From Littorina saxatilis (taxonomy: Eukaryota > Mollusca > Gastropoda > Littorinimorpha > Littorinidae): 64,000 nucleotides of DNA. The notes beneath the pieces are model-generated. The model made no database searches. It was not told the origin of the DNA and worked only from the letters and a program-made list of their open reading frames with translations. The stretch covers positions 15,409,472 through 15,473,471 of the forward strand of contig NC_090248.1 in the NCBI RefSeq assembly GCF_037325665.1, read 5' to 3'. The position numbers and the translations under genes were made by a program. Shown piece after piece: positions 49,502 through 62,061 of this stretch (positions within the stretch are counted from its first letter, which is position 1; every line of letters starts with the position of its first letter).

Positions 49502-50226
49502 AACAAGTCGCGTAAGGCGAAAATACAATATTTAGTCAAGTAGCTGCCATTTTTCAGCAAGACCGTATACTCGTAGCATCGTCAGTCCACCGCTCATGGC
49601 AAAGGCAGTGAAATTGACAAGAAGAGCGGGGTAGTAGTTGCGCTAAGAAGGATAGCACGCTTTTCTGTATCTCTCTTTGTTTTAACTTTCTGAGCGTGTT
49701 TTTAATCCAAACATATCATATCTATATGTTTTTGGAATCAGGAACCGACAAGGAATAAGATGAAAGTGTTTTTAAATTGATTTGGACAATTTAATTTTGA
49801 TATTAATTTTTATATATTTAATTTTCAGAGCTTGTTTTTAATCCGAATATAACATATTTATATGTTTTTGGAATCAGCAAATGATGGAGAATAAGATAAA
49901 CGTAAATTTGGATCGTTTTATAAATTTTTATTTTTTTTTACAATTTTCAGATTTTTAATGACCAAAGTCATTAATTAATTTTTAAGCCACCAAGCTGAAA
50001 TGCAATACCGAAGTCCGGGCTTCGTCGAAGATTACTTGACCAAAATTTCAACCAATTTGGTTGAAAAATGAGGGCGTGACAGTGCCGCCTCAACTTTCAC
50101 GAAAAGCCGGATATGACGTCATCAAAGACATTTATCAAAAAAATGAAAAAAACGTATGGGGATTTCATACCCAGGAACTCTCATGTCAAATTTCATAAAG
50201 ATCGGTCCAGTAGTTTAGTCTGAATC

Positions 50227-50294
<68 letters not shown>

Positions 50295-50366
50295 TACACC
50301 ACGACCCTCGTTTCGATTCCCCCTCGATGTTAAAATATTTAGTCAAAACTTGACTAAATATAAAAA
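49502..50366 (-). repeat. R1 dispersed repeat, full-length copy
   Basis: It runs from ACAAGTCGCGTAAGGCGAAA to the terminal palindrome (TTTAGTCAAAACTTGACTAAA) in the family order, with (AC)n at 50233-50290. Confidence 0.9.
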
Positions 50367-50526
50367 GCAACGCGTACAATGTCTTCAAGAAGTGGATTGG
50401 CAATGCTACCAAGCGACAACTGACAGCTACCTCTAATTCGCGTTTGACTAATTAGAGATTAGAGATATAGCCTACGGAACCAGTCTCCTGACACCTGAGA
50501 GAATAACAAGCATTGAAATGAACATA

Positions 50527-51895
50527 GAGAATACTACATGGCGTGTTGTGTCGTACATGATTTACACGAGTTGTTTTATTAAATATTAAACTGCGAGCGA
50601 AAGCGAGCTTTTTAATATTTGAAGAAGTAGGGGAAAGGCTCCTAATATGGACCACCTCCTGTTCTGACAAACTAACGGCGCTAGAGCGCTCAAAACAATT
50701 TCATTCGCTTTATTCACCCTCTCTGGATAAGTTGCACATGTCAAAACAGTTGCAGAAACACAAACCTCAAAACCGTTGGGCTTTTTCGCTTTTTTTCACT
50801 TTTGGCAGCGTTCACTCTAAATTTGCCGCCTAAAACGGACTCGTTTCTGTCCACAGCCAAAGCTTTTATCACACAAAAATGGCTATATATGACAGATAAG
50901 ACATACAGTATTTGTTACATTTTAACAGTGTGTACCCCGAGTTTCTACTGCAAACAAAAAATAATAGCAAAACCTCAAAGTATGTGTGAGTCCCCTAATA
51001 TGGACCACCTTCAACAAATCGAAGAAAATAAAAACTAAGGCAATTTTAATTAATTCATTAAGAAGCTTGCTGAAAATAACCTATAACTAGCCCTCGAGAT
51101 TTCAAAAAAATATAACAAATAGTCTTTTTTTTGTGGAAGTTGATAATTTCACTTATTTTCACTCTGTTTTATAATGCTCTCATCAACCCGAAACAGATCA
51201 ATCTAAAGCATATTTGAATAAGTCTGACTTGCAAACCAAGTTGTATCATGTTATTTTGAAGTATAGGGGGCTTTTTACAGTGATTCGTGAAGGCCGTTTC
51301 ACTGGTCCATATTGGGCGCCCAGGCTCCTAATATGAACCATTTGTGATTTTTTCTGTATTTAATTTTTGCTGAAGGTCTATCACAGCTATTTCACTCTAA
51401 TTAGGCCTAACTGTTAAACTAAGAGAGAAGGACTACCAACCACAAAATAAAACTTCTTCGCAAGAAAACAAGCTAGTTATCAGCAATAAACAAAAAGTGG
51501 TCCATATTAGGGGCCCTTCCCCTAACGAGTGTAAATCTGGTACGGTATTCTGTTTATCCTAAATACTATACAAACGTGTATTTTACTAACAACGTCCCGC
51601 AGTCGAGGCGTCCAAATTGAAGACGCTTCCCGGGCCTTTGGAACCTCGATCTCTTCCAAAGCCTCGTGCAATCTTTGACGTCAAAGCAAAGAAACGTCAC
51701 TCTAGAAAGTGTAGCGTGACGTGATAGTTCTAACAAAATTTTCCAGGGGAAACAGTAGGCCCAAATGTGTTTCCATTATGACGTTTGTCTCGGTGACTTT
51801 GGCATCATAAACAGTGGAAAGCAGGTCCCCGACACGATCTCATTTACATGATATACACACATGTGGTTTGGACGATATTGTTATCTCATGAGTGG
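50527..51895 (-). repeat. R2 dispersed hairpin repeat, copy B, split by R4
   Basis: It matches copy A (6677-7196) in inverse orientation on both sides of the R4 insertion: 50527-50627 (CTACATGGCGTGTTGTGTCG) and 51525-51895 (CTCGTGCAATCTTTGACGTC). The insertion point lies in the hairpin loop region. Confidence 0.8.
50630..51522 (+). mobile_element. R4 TIR element, copy 1
   Basis: The left end GGGGAAAGGCTCCTAATATG and the inverted right end GGGGAAGGGCCCCTAATATG are terminal inverted repeats. TA lies on both sides (50628-50629 and 51523-51524). No coding capacity was recognised. Repeated CCTAATATGGACCA words occur inside and at the ends. The class is unknown; a TA target suggests a Tc1/mariner-related MITE. 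Confidence 0.8.
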
Positions 51896-51956
51896 TCTCT
51901 CTCACGTATGTAGGATGAAAGCGACTTTCATCCTGCATAAAGGATGATCGCCGAAT

Positions 51957-51971
51957 ACACACACACACACA

Positions 51972-52056
<85 letters not shown>
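51957..52056 (+). repeat. (CA)n microsatellite
   Basis: About 48 CA units with one TC interruption. Confidence 0.95.
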
Positions 52057-52173
52057 GCACACACATACATACACACAAACGGTACGCGCGAGCACGCATT
52101 CTCGCACTGAGATACCGCAGGCAAAATATTAGCCAAATATTAGTGAAGTCAATTTTGGAGTCAATCGGTATCA

Positions 52174-53105
52174 GGGGAAGGGCTCCTAATATGGACCACT
52201 TTTTGTTTCATGCTGATAACTAGCTTGTTTTCTTGCGAAGAAGTTTCATTTTGTGTATGGAAGTCCTTCTCTCTAAGGTTAACCATTAGGCCTAATTAGA
52301 GTGAAATAGCTTTGATAGATATTCAGCAAAAATTAAATACAGAAAAACATACAAATGGTCCATATTAGGCGGCTGGGCGCCTAATATGGACCACTCAGGC
52401 GGTCTTCTCAAATCAATGTAAAAAGCATGATACAACTTAGTGTGCAAGCCAGACTAATCATAATATGCTTTAGATTTATCTGTTTCGGGTTGATGAGAGC
52501 GTTATTTGAAGTACACCAGGAAACTAAAGAAGCTTATCAAAAACTTGACAGAGTGAAAATAAGTGAAATTATCAACTTCCACGAAAAGAAGATTATTTGT
52601 GGTATTTTTTTTTAAATCTCGAAGGCTAGTTATAGGTTATTTCCAGCAAGCTTCTGAATGAATTAATAAAAATAGCATTTAGCTTTTATTTTCTTCGATT
52701 TGTTGAAGGTGGTCCATATTAGGGGACTCACACATACTTTGAGATTTTGCTATGTTTGTTGTTTGCAGTAGAAACTCGGGGTCAACACTGTTAATATGTA
52801 ACAAATACGGTCTTAGCTGTCATATGTAGCAATTTTTGTGTGATAAAAGCTTTGGCTGTGGACAGAAACGAGTCCGTTTTAGGTGGAAAATTTAGAGTGA
52901 ACCCTGCCAAAAGTGAAAAACTAAGAGAAAAAGCATAACGGTTTTGAGGTTTGTGTTTGTGCAACTGTTTTGACATGTGAAAGTTATCTAGAGAGGGTGA
53001 ATACAGCCAATGAAATTGTTTTGAGCGCTCTAGCGCCGTTAGTTTGTCAGAACAGGAGTGGTCCATATTTGGAGCCGGTCCCATCAGTATTAGGAGCCCT
53101 TCCCC
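52174..53105 (-). mobile_element. R4 TIR element, copy 2
   Basis: It is inverted relative to copy 1, with the same internal landmarks (CGCTCTAGCGCCGTTAGTTT, ACGAGTCCGTTTTAGG, CTAGCTTGTTTTCTTGCGAA). It has TA after the right end (53106-53107) but CA before the left end. The terminus near 53060 has diverged. Confidence 0.8.
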
Positions 53106-53337
53106 TATACATAGAATTCATTGTGGAATGTTGGCATTACTCGATTCTTGGCGATTTTTATGTTTTTGAGCTTCAGGCTAGATAAATCATTCTCCATGAA
53201 AAATATTCTCTCAAATACGATTGACAATGCATACCTGACATTCTTTTATCTTTCTCTCCATACCAGGAACAATATGAACACATTTTCATAATAAAAACGC
53301 TGTCCTCCTGGAAAGCTGTTTTAAACCAGTTACGACA

Positions 53338-53518
53338 AAATAGACCTTTTCGGTATCTGAGCAGCTCTCGCGAGACACGTTCTTTGTTATGCGTTGAACG
53401 TCGCGAGAACTTCGAACCTCGGCTTTTGCAGCTGGCGCGAGATCGCTGTACCACATGCTTTGCTATGCTCTAAAGTTTGCGAGAGCTTACGAGAGCTTGG
53501 AATACCGATAGGGTCTAT
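53338..53518. mobile_element. Small palindromic MITE
   Basis: AATAGACCTTTTCGGTAT at the left is inverted at the right as ATACCGATAGGGTCTATT. The interior carries repeated CTCGCGAGA-like palindromes. It lies about 95 bp from tRNA-Trp. Confidence 0.55.
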
Positions 53519-53612
53519 TCCACGACGACTTCCATAATATATATGTCCTTTTCATCATCTCTTGGTGCAAATAGGTACAATTTGTATTGAGCAGAGGAAT
53601 AAAAATTAGCTG

Positions 53613-53684
53613 TGACCCCGACGTGATTCGAACACGCAACCTTCTGATCTGGAGTCAGACGCGCTACCGTTGCGCCACGGAGTC
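53613..53684 (-). tRNA. tRNA-Trp (anticodon CCA)
   Basis: The 72-nt gene reads GACTCCGTGGCGCAACGGTA at its 5' end. It has anticodon loop CTCCAGA and a T-arm with GTTCGAATC, and closes with CGGGGTC plus A. All four stems pair and it is nearly the animal nuclear tRNA-Trp consensus. No intron is present. A T5 run just downstream on the minus strand (about 53601-53605) can stop RNA polymerase III. Confidence 0.96.
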
Positions 53685-53689
53685 TCGCT

Positions 53690-54209
53690 GAGAGGTATAT
53701 GGAAAATAAAGTATATAAATTCAATCTTGAGGAGAAGCAATCGATTGTCCGGTGCGCTGAAACCTTGTGACGAAAGAAAACGACTGTATTATTGTATGGG
53801 ATATTACCTGCATACTGTACGCTGTCAAATACTCCATTGACAACAAAAGCTGTGTGATCTAATCTCATCCAGATGAGGTCACACGATTCATCCGTTTCCT
53901 CCGGTTTCGGAATACTCGCGGTATAAGGGAAGCAACTTTATTTTTACAGTACAGAAGCCATACTCAATTAATTGTTCCCCTTCGAATGCTGCTTTATCAT
54001 GTACTGGCACCAGTATTACTAGCGACGGGGAATACTGGCAATTATTGGGCTAAGCAATAATGAAGTTTATGGCAGCCTTAGTTACTCAGTACTTGACTAG
54101 CTGAGAGCAGACGCATACAACTATATTTCCTTCTGCACGGAAACCCCAAAATCCAAGCACAAACACACCATCATTTTCAGTTCACTAGCCCTAGCGAGCA
54201 AACAGCGTC

Positions 54210-54244
<35 letters not shown>

Positions 54245-54335
54245 CAAAACTGTGATACGGATATCTCTTCATTGACCACATACTTACTATACTTGACTCT
54301 ACAAACAAGAACATGTGCAACATTGATGTCAGGGA
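53690..54335. other. Intergenic stretch
   Basis: (CA)n at 54212-54242. Nothing else was recognised. Confidence 0.4.
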
Positions 54336-54339
54336 TTGT

Positions 54340-54486
54340 CAGTGGGGTCGGCCCGCTATTGCGCGGGTCCGCTATTGCGCGAGTCTGCTATTGCAGGGGT
54401 TAGGGTTAGGGTTAGGGTTAGGGTAAGGGTTAGACCCGCGCAATAGCGGCCCCGCGCTATAGCGGCCCCGCGCTATAGTGGCCCAG
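54340..54486. repeat. Interstitial TTAGGG repeat within an inverted repeat
   Basis: About six GGGTTA/GGGTAA units (54396-54432) are flanked by GCTATTGCGCGGGTC to the left and GACCCGCGCAATAGCGG to the right. The arms are themselves repeated two to three times. TTAGGG is the molluscan telomere unit. Confidence 0.9.
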
Positions 54487-55003
54487 CCCCTTGTCAGTGG
54501 TCGACAGCTATTCTGGTTGGTTTGCTGCACAGTATGTGGAGGATGATCCAGTCTCTAGCTCACTTGTTTAATGTTTGACCTTTCCTGAGATCGACTTCTT
54601 TGCACAGTTTGACACTTTTAGAATTTGGAGACTTCAGAAATGGAGAATTGGCAAATGTAATACAATTAAAGACTGCAAGGACGAAAGAAAAATGATTATC
54701 GTCTGTTCAAAATCTCTTAGTGTTTGCAGATGGTATAATTAATTTTGTTTGTTTGTCATCATCAATGGAATCGTTCCATTTATTTTCTATTTCTTTCCTT
54801 TGTTTTGTTTTTTGTTTGTTTTGTGTGTGGAAGCACAGGTTTCTCCAAAGATATAAACACCCATAATAGGAGACTTGCCAGATTTTGGGTGAAACATATT
54901 AACTGCCACGCATGCACTTCCCAATCTGTCACATTCATTCCACCACAGCATCCGATACATATTACACTGACTTGGCATGACTTCCTGTAGAATTTTCACA
55001 TCC

Positions 55004-55009
55004 TTTATT
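55004..55009 (-). terminator. Poly(A) signal candidate for the zinc-finger gene
   Basis: AATAAA on the minus strand lies only 12 bases past the stop codon. A second candidate is near 54780. The short distance makes the first one uncertain. Confidence 0.35.
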
Positions 55010-55020
55010 TTTTAGACAGT

Positions 55021-58000
55021 TCATGTTAACATTTCAGGCTGATGTTTTTTCATATGACACTTAAGACCACTGTGCCAAGCAAAACTCTCTGGGCACAGGC
55101 GACACTTATAGGGTTTTTCTCCGCTGTGTTTGCGATAGTGGAGTCGCAGATTGTAGGACTGGAAGAACGTAGCACCGCAAACATCACATGCAAATGGTTT
55201 GTTGCCCGAGTGACGTTTCCTGTGGGCAGCCAGAGAGCTCAGGTAGCGAAATGAAGCTGAGCACTGCTTACATTTGAATGGTGTTTCACCTGAAACATAC
55301 AGAAAAGGACTCTATTCAGTGACAGCCCATCCCACCCAACATCTAGTGACAAAAGTCTGAGACTATTAAAAGTGTGTAGAATGTTTGCATTCTTGCTTTC
55401 AAAGATCTTCAGATGCCTTGAATTTCAAGTTACTGATGTGAAAGAAACTCAGGCTTGCCTCTGAAATAAAAGTGAGGTCAATTAAAGCTCTTACAGGAAA
55501 TGACTAAATGCAGACATATTGCTGAAAAATGTATCCACGTTCAATACCAAAGCTTGGAAAAAGTCATGGCTTATAACCCAAAGAAGTCGGGTATGCACTT
55601 CACAAATTTATTTTAATTATTGCTAGTCCTGATAGCATTAAACTGGATGTAAACTTTAGTGCGATGGCCTACTCCACGTGCAAGACTCTTGTTGGCTAAG
55701 GTGTCTCTTACCCGTGTGTTTGCGTTGGTGATTGCGCAGCATGGCCTTGGTGTGAAAAGCATAGGGGCACTGTGAGCACTGGAAGGGTTTGTCATCAGAA
55801 TGGTACTTCATGTGCTTGCTGAGGTCGCTCAAAGTCTTGTAGCCTTTGCCGCACACCTTGCACTGGAAAGGACGCTCCCCGCTGTGACGCTCAAGGTGCA
55901 TTGCCAGCAAGGCCTGTTGATATGCACATCACCAAACCTGTATCAGTGAACTTGACGCAGCCACAGTCTGAGTCAGCATGGATCGATCTTACAGTTACAG
56001 GCCATATTGTATCTGCAGCTACTGTAACTTACTCATACGTCCACAGTGATGTTCCTAGTTACAGAGGACAATATGTCAGTTGGACCTGAATTTAAATATA
56101 TATCAGTCAAAATGTCCTTGTTGCAAAGAAATTGTTGTGTCAAAAGACATTCCGTGTGTCAAAACTATCAGACATTCGACTGACAAGAATACGTCAGATC
56201 AAAAACGTATGTGAAAATGACCGAAGACTGATGCTTGGGAACAACATTGCATCAAAAGAGTTACTGTAAATCAAAGAAGCACATGTATTTGTCCACACAG
56301 GCTCGATTACAATTTTTTTTAAAGTTAGCCTGAACTGCTTTACTTTTATTTACACAAAAAAATGCAAAAAAGAATTTCAGTTATGTTCTAACTTTCTTTC
56401 ACACATATATTATACTGTTATCTTCTGTACTGGTGCTGATTCACCCTGTAACTCATTCTTCTAGCTTTTGTATGACACGCCCTGTGTCATGTCCACAAAG
56501 AACTAGGACATACATGTCAGACTAAACAACACAGCAAAGAACTATTTTTGAACACTCTCTCTTCAGCAACAACGTGCACAAACAGGGACACTCTCAAAAT
56601 GCTCAGAATCATTCAACAAAATCAAGAAACTATTTAGAACTGACAACAACAAAATACACATCTGACATTAAAAAAACTGGTGTCAACACACCAAGCAGAC
56701 ACGATGCAGACATTTGGTCACTTAAAACTTCTTGGAGCTCTTTACGAGAACATCCAAGTACATGTATCAAAGTGTTACATAGTGAATCTTAATACACAGC
56801 CACTCTTCCAACATCTTAAAATCTTCAAAGTCATCCAATATCATTCAAGTAATTACACTGTCAGACACGTTGTCACCAAAAGGAAGTTGCAAAGCCACGT
56901 ACACATCTGACACAAAGTTCATACTAACAACCACAACATGCAACATCAAGTTATTGTCATCATTCTATCAAAACAAAGATAAACACCAACAGTACATCCC
57001 CATGAGTGAGACAAATTCTATCATTTACTCAAAAATAAAGGAACAAAGCAATCCTGCCATGGAGTTAGCCAAGTTCAGCATATAAATTGGTGTTTAAGTG
57101 TAGCATTGTCTAAAATGTATTTGCACATCCGCATTTATGCTTTTTTGTGCAAGAATATATACATTTTTAAAAAGTTTATTTAGAAAGCAGGAACATAATT
57201 CCCAATAGAGAGTGTCACTTTTCAGTGTGGAAAATGTTTTTGTCAGAATCAGAAATTAATCAGTACCAGGGCTCACAAGAAAGAGCGAACTGTTGCATGC
57301 GTGTGATTAGTTTGAGCATAGCAATTTTAATCTTGGCATAACAGCGTAGCAATTGGTCTTAAAACATAGAATGCTACGCTGAAAGCTCAGACAGCAATAT
57401 ATATCACCTCTCTATGGACATGTAATGACAAGGATGGGATTTGTTTATGGATCCACATAAATACGCCTTTTTTGACATTGGAAACACACGAAACAGCACA
57501 TTTTTGATAAACAAATCAGATATTTCTCAGCTTAAACTTGTTCATTTCTACCCAAGTCCAATCACTGCATTAGTGTACCTACCTTGGTTGGAAAGCTGGC
57601 ACCACACACGTGGCAGAGTTGAGATGAAGGGTTGTGCTGCAGCTCATGTCGTTTCACACCACGCTTGTCTATGAACCTCTCATGGCAATAGCTGCACTGG
57701 AACGGACGCTCACCTGTATGCAAAAAAAAAACCCACTGCTGAAACTCTTATTGGTGTACACCACTACCATCCAAAAAATCAGCTTTAATTCTTACTTGGT
57801 ATTTCAAACTACCTTTTATAAATACACACACACACACACACACGCTATCTCTAAAAATGTACCACACAGATTTAGGTGACCTGTGTGTTTGCGCATGTGC
57901 ACAGTGAGGGTGTGCTGTGTCTTGAAGGCTCGGCCACAGTGGTGACACATGAAGTGAGCGTGGTGAGTGTGAACGGCCTGGTGTACGGTCAGCAGGCTCA

Positions 58001-58925
58001 GCACGCTGAAGGAGGCGGTGCAGTCTGGACACTTGTACAGCTTCTGCACCTGCACTCTCAAATCAGGCAAAATAAGACATGTTTGAATTAACATGGCAAC
58101 AAAAAAGCTTAGATAAAGCCAACATTTTTTTCCCCACGGCTAAACTTGCAGATCATGCAAGTCCTTGTTAAGGGTCTCCTGGAAGCTAAGGTGTATAATA
58201 GCCCGACCGAGGGGCTAGCGATGGACGTTTTTTTAATTTTTTTAAAGTCTAAGCAACTTTTTTATTGTGCTAAAGAAAAGTTGCACAAGACGATTAGTAC
58301 TATCTTGTGTTGAAATAATTAAGTGTGATCCCTAATCGTTTTTTGCTCTACCCTAGTACATTTTTGAGTGATACAACCGAAATTGGGTAAATTTCTTGCT
58401 TGATCGATCCTCAGTAACTCACCCCACTGACCTCTCTACTATGCTGGGTGCACTTTTTTTCACACAGGTCTGTCAAATTCTGTTTCACTGAATTCCTCAG
58501 TCAGGTTCTGTCCTATGAGCATGACAGTTTTAAAAAGCACGAGAGTTCAAACGATATATAAAAATGTGACATTGAGCGTGGGGCTCGTTTCAGGTATGAA
58601 CGTGCGGGTTTTTCCTCTTGATTTGTGAAAATTGACGTGTACAGGGCTCAAACTGCGAAAGCTGGAAACAAGCCAGTTTAACAGAAGATAGTACTTAATC
58701 GTCCCTAATAAATTTTCTTCTTTAGCGCTATATAAAAGTTGCGCAGATTTTGTTTCTTAATAATTAAAAACATCCTCCACCTGCCGCTCTGCCAGACTAT
58801 ACATCATGTCTCAAATGTCTCTTCTTTGTACATTTCACTCGTGTTTCTCTTTTTACATTTAGTCAAGTTTTGACTAAATGTTTTAACAATAGAGGGGGAA
58901 TCGAGACGAGGGTCGTGGTGTGTGT

Positions 58926-58991
<66 letters not shown>

Positions 58992-61616
58992 GTGTGTGTA
59001 GAGCGATTCAGAGTAAACTACTGGACCGATCTTTATGAAATTTGACATGAGAGTTCCTGGGTATGATATCCCCGGACGTTTTTTTCTTTCTTTCGATAAA
59101 TGTCTTTGATGACGTCATATCCGGCTTTTTTTAAATGTTGAGGCGGCACTGTCACACCCTCATTTTTCAATCAAATTGATTGAAATTTTGGCCAAGCAAT
59201 CTTCGACGAAGGCCGGACTTCGGTATTGCATTTCAGCTTGGTGGCTTAAAAATTAATTGATGACTTTGGTCATTAAAAATCTGAAAATTGTAATTAAAAA
59301 TATTTTTTCATAAAACGATCCAAATTTACGTTCATCTTATTCTTCATAATTTGCTGATTCCAAAAACATATAAATATGTTATATTCGGATTAAAAACAAG
59401 GTCTGAAAATTAACAATATAAAAATTATTATCAAAATCAAATTTCCTAAATCGATTTGAAAACAATTTCATCTTATTCCTTGTCGGTTCCCGATTCCAAA
59501 AACATATAGATATGATATGTTTGGATTAAAAACACGCTCAGAAAGTTCAAACGAAGAGAGGTACAGAAAAGCGTGCTATGCAGCACAGCGAAACCACTAC
59601 CGAGCTGAACAGGCTCGTCAGTTTCACTCCGTTTTGCACAAGCGGCGGACTACGGTCATTGTGAAAAAATGCAGTGCGTTCAGTTTGATTCTGTAGTAAT
59701 TTCGCCTTACGCGACTTGTTTCTTTTTGTTTACTTTAGCAGTTGGATTTGTATTCCCAACGCCTAAGCAATGCTCCCGTTCAACTGTCTTGTTGCTCAAG
59801 ACCATGAATGGTTTATGCAAGAGACAGAGAATCATACAATACAGCTGGACATAGACCGAGAAAGGAGGGTTGTACCTGGCGGTTAGCATTGTGGCAAGTC
59901 TTCATGTGCTTTGTCAAGTATTGGAGACCCAAACAGCACTTGCCGCAAACATGGCAAACTGCATCTTGATTGTCTTCATGTCCCATCGCATGTCTTTGCA
60001 AGTATACTGATTTTTTAAACTTTGCTCCACATTCCCCACACACGTGAGGTTTTTCATCTCTGTGTACTTTTGCATGCTTGACCAACTGTTTCTTGAACTT
60101 GAAGCCACAGTGACAAAGATCACACCTGAAGCGAAGGTCCTTGCTTTCCTGATGATCAGAAGCAACATGTGTACACAGAGCACTCTCTACGTGGAAGACC
60201 CGCTCACAGTATCTGCAAGCAAAAGGTTTCTTTATGGAATGCAGTAACGCATGTACCTCTAGGAGTTTCTTTGTAGGAAAGCTATTCCCGCATACAGTGC
60301 ACTGACAGGAACGACAACAGTCGCTCAAATGTGCCGCCAACTGTCTCCGGCTTTTAAAGGGTAGCTTACACCTAGTACAGGTTGTTTTTTCTTTTAAGTG
60401 AGACCTCCTGTGCACTTTCCAGCTGCTCTGAAACTTGAAGACTTTGTGGCAGATCTGACAGGTGGCTGGCTGTGATGGCTGTGTCAGTGCAGCTGGGCTT
60501 TGCAACTCCTGTCTGTTGGTAATGATTTGTATAGAGCCTTCACACAGTTCCCTACTCTCAGGGGTAAAGGAAGCATTCCGACTGTTATCCTGGTGCTTTA
60601 TCATGTGGTCCTCAAACAGACTTTTCAAACGAAACATTTCCCCACACAACCGACACCTGAATAGGGGGTTAACACCATGCACTTGAACTTTACGGGCCTG
60701 AAGACTCCCACAAAACATGAAGTCTGACTTACACTTCTCACATGAGAAAGGCTTTCCCTCATCATGTTCAGCAGTATGAGAGTGTGCCTGTAAATCAGTT
60801 GAGGATAACTGATCACAGTATGTACACTCAAACTTAACCTTGAGCTTTCCATCTGCGCTTGGATATTTTGACAGAATGTTTACCCTTTCACAACAGTTTC
60901 CACATTTTTCACATTCACAAGGTTTTGTCACAATTACTTCTGAATCTGAAGCAGTAGTAGGCAGTTCCATTGAAGTAAAACTGTTGGGATACTCATGTAG
61001 ATGTGACTCTAATGAGAGTGAAGGCATGTTGGTTTTTCCATGATAGTCTTTGATGCTCTCATTGTCTTTCCTAGCATCTTCATCAGCGTCTGCACTATCT
61101 CCAGCACATCTGACGTCAACATGTTGGGCATTTTCTGTTGCTTGCTTGCTCTCAGTCTGATGTGCCCAACTCATGCACTTGACCTTCTTGTCGCTAGTCA
61201 CTTCCACGTCACGCTTGGAAAGGTGTGAACCCTGGCCTTGACCACTGGGGACACTACTTGTGTCAGTCAGTGACTGGCTGTGCATGACTGCTGCTGTATC
61301 AACCCGTGAAGGTGGTGACTGAAGGGTCCCACAGCGGCTACACACCAGAGGGCTGTGGCAATGAAGACACTCAGTGGTCTGGTGCTTTCTGTTGCTGGCA
61401 TATCTGTTCATTATACAAGTATACAAGATAAACGTCAAACTTTTCTACTCAGTACATTTTCACAAATGCCGTTCCTATGATAAACACACAGACATAATAT
61501 ATATGCACACACACACACACACACAAATTATGCTGTCACTATCACTGGTTCTTGCTGTTCAATATGCATCAATTTTGATACAATATACTTATCACACACA
61601 CACACACACACACACA

Positions 61617-61652
<36 letters not shown>

Positions 61653-61967
61653 TCTATCAATGTCACTGCCTCATGCCTATGTTAAATAAACAGCATAATC
61701 GCTACCATCAACACCACAAACATGCACAAACACACCATGACCATCACCATTATCACCACTTTCATCCTTTTAAAGTGATGCTTACCGCTCAAGCAATAAA
61801 TGCGCAATCTGTGAGTCTGTGTTCAAGCCTGAAGTCTCTTTGATCTCCAGCCATCGATAAAACAAGGTTTCCTCCAGCATGACTGGAAAAAGTCTGCCAT
61901 TATCACCAGTACTCTCGCAACAAAGCTTGCCACAGCCCCCAGACACTAGATTGTCATTTGCAGACAT
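55021..61967 (-). CDS. Multi-finger C2H2 zinc-finger protein, six coding exons
   Basis: Likely a nuclear DNA-binding regulator. Coding exons on the minus strand: 61967-61786, 61403-59876, 58049-57881, 57713-57583, 55913-55712, 55289-55021. Junctions use GT donors (GAGCG|GTAAGC, CGCCAG|GTACAA, CACAG|GTCACC, CCAAG|GTAGGT, ACACGG|GTAAGA) and AG acceptors. The lengths sum to 2481 nt, 826 residues plus TGA. The N-terminus (MSANDNLVSGGCGKLCCEST, then EETLFYRWLEIKETSGL) is a small helical region. An acidic/serine-rich linker follows to about residue 250. Then come about 19 fingers, for example FRCDLCHCGFKFKKQLVKH and YKCRLCPESFAWHSGLKCH. The second finger has lost its first histidine and the fifth is C2HC. 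One finger is split by the intron between exons 4 and 5 (CHVCGASFPTK|ALLAMH). No KRAB or BTB domain is visible. The target is unknown. Confidence 0.9.
55914..57582 (-). other. Intron 4 of the zinc-finger gene
   Basis: A/T-rich sequence without recognised repeats. The flanking sites are CCAAG|GTAGGT and CATATCAACAG|GCC. Open frames inside are short. Confidence 0.7.
58050..59875 (-). other. Intron 2 of the zinc-finger gene, containing R1
   Basis: It contains a full R1 copy and otherwise A/T-rich unique DNA. The acceptor side reads TTTGAGAGTGCAG|GTGCAG; a second in-frame acceptor six bases downstream would drop two residues. Confidence 0.7.
58851..59720 (+). repeat. R1 dispersed repeat, full-length copy in intron
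   Basis: It is in family order, antisense to the host gene. (TG)n lies at 58917-59000. GTTTCTCTT on the left and GTTTCTTTT on the right may be target duplications. It is slightly shortened near 59693, where CTGTAGTAATTTCGCC lacks the usual GAGTTCCAC block. Confidence 0.9.
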
Positions 61968-62058
61968 CCTATTTGCTCAATGCCCAAACACAACCATCAT
62001 CACTTCCCTTCTTCCTTCAAGTACAAGGCAGATCTATGTGGACCGAGTTACTTGATGC
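61786..62058 (-). other. First coding exon with part of 5' UTR
   Basis: An acceptor GTGTGTTTCAG|GCATCAAG at 62059-62061 precedes about 90 bases of 5' UTR and the ATG at 61967 (AAATAGGATGTCT). So a further non-coding exon should lie beyond 62061. It was not identified. Confidence 0.6.
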
Positions 62059-62061
62059 CTG

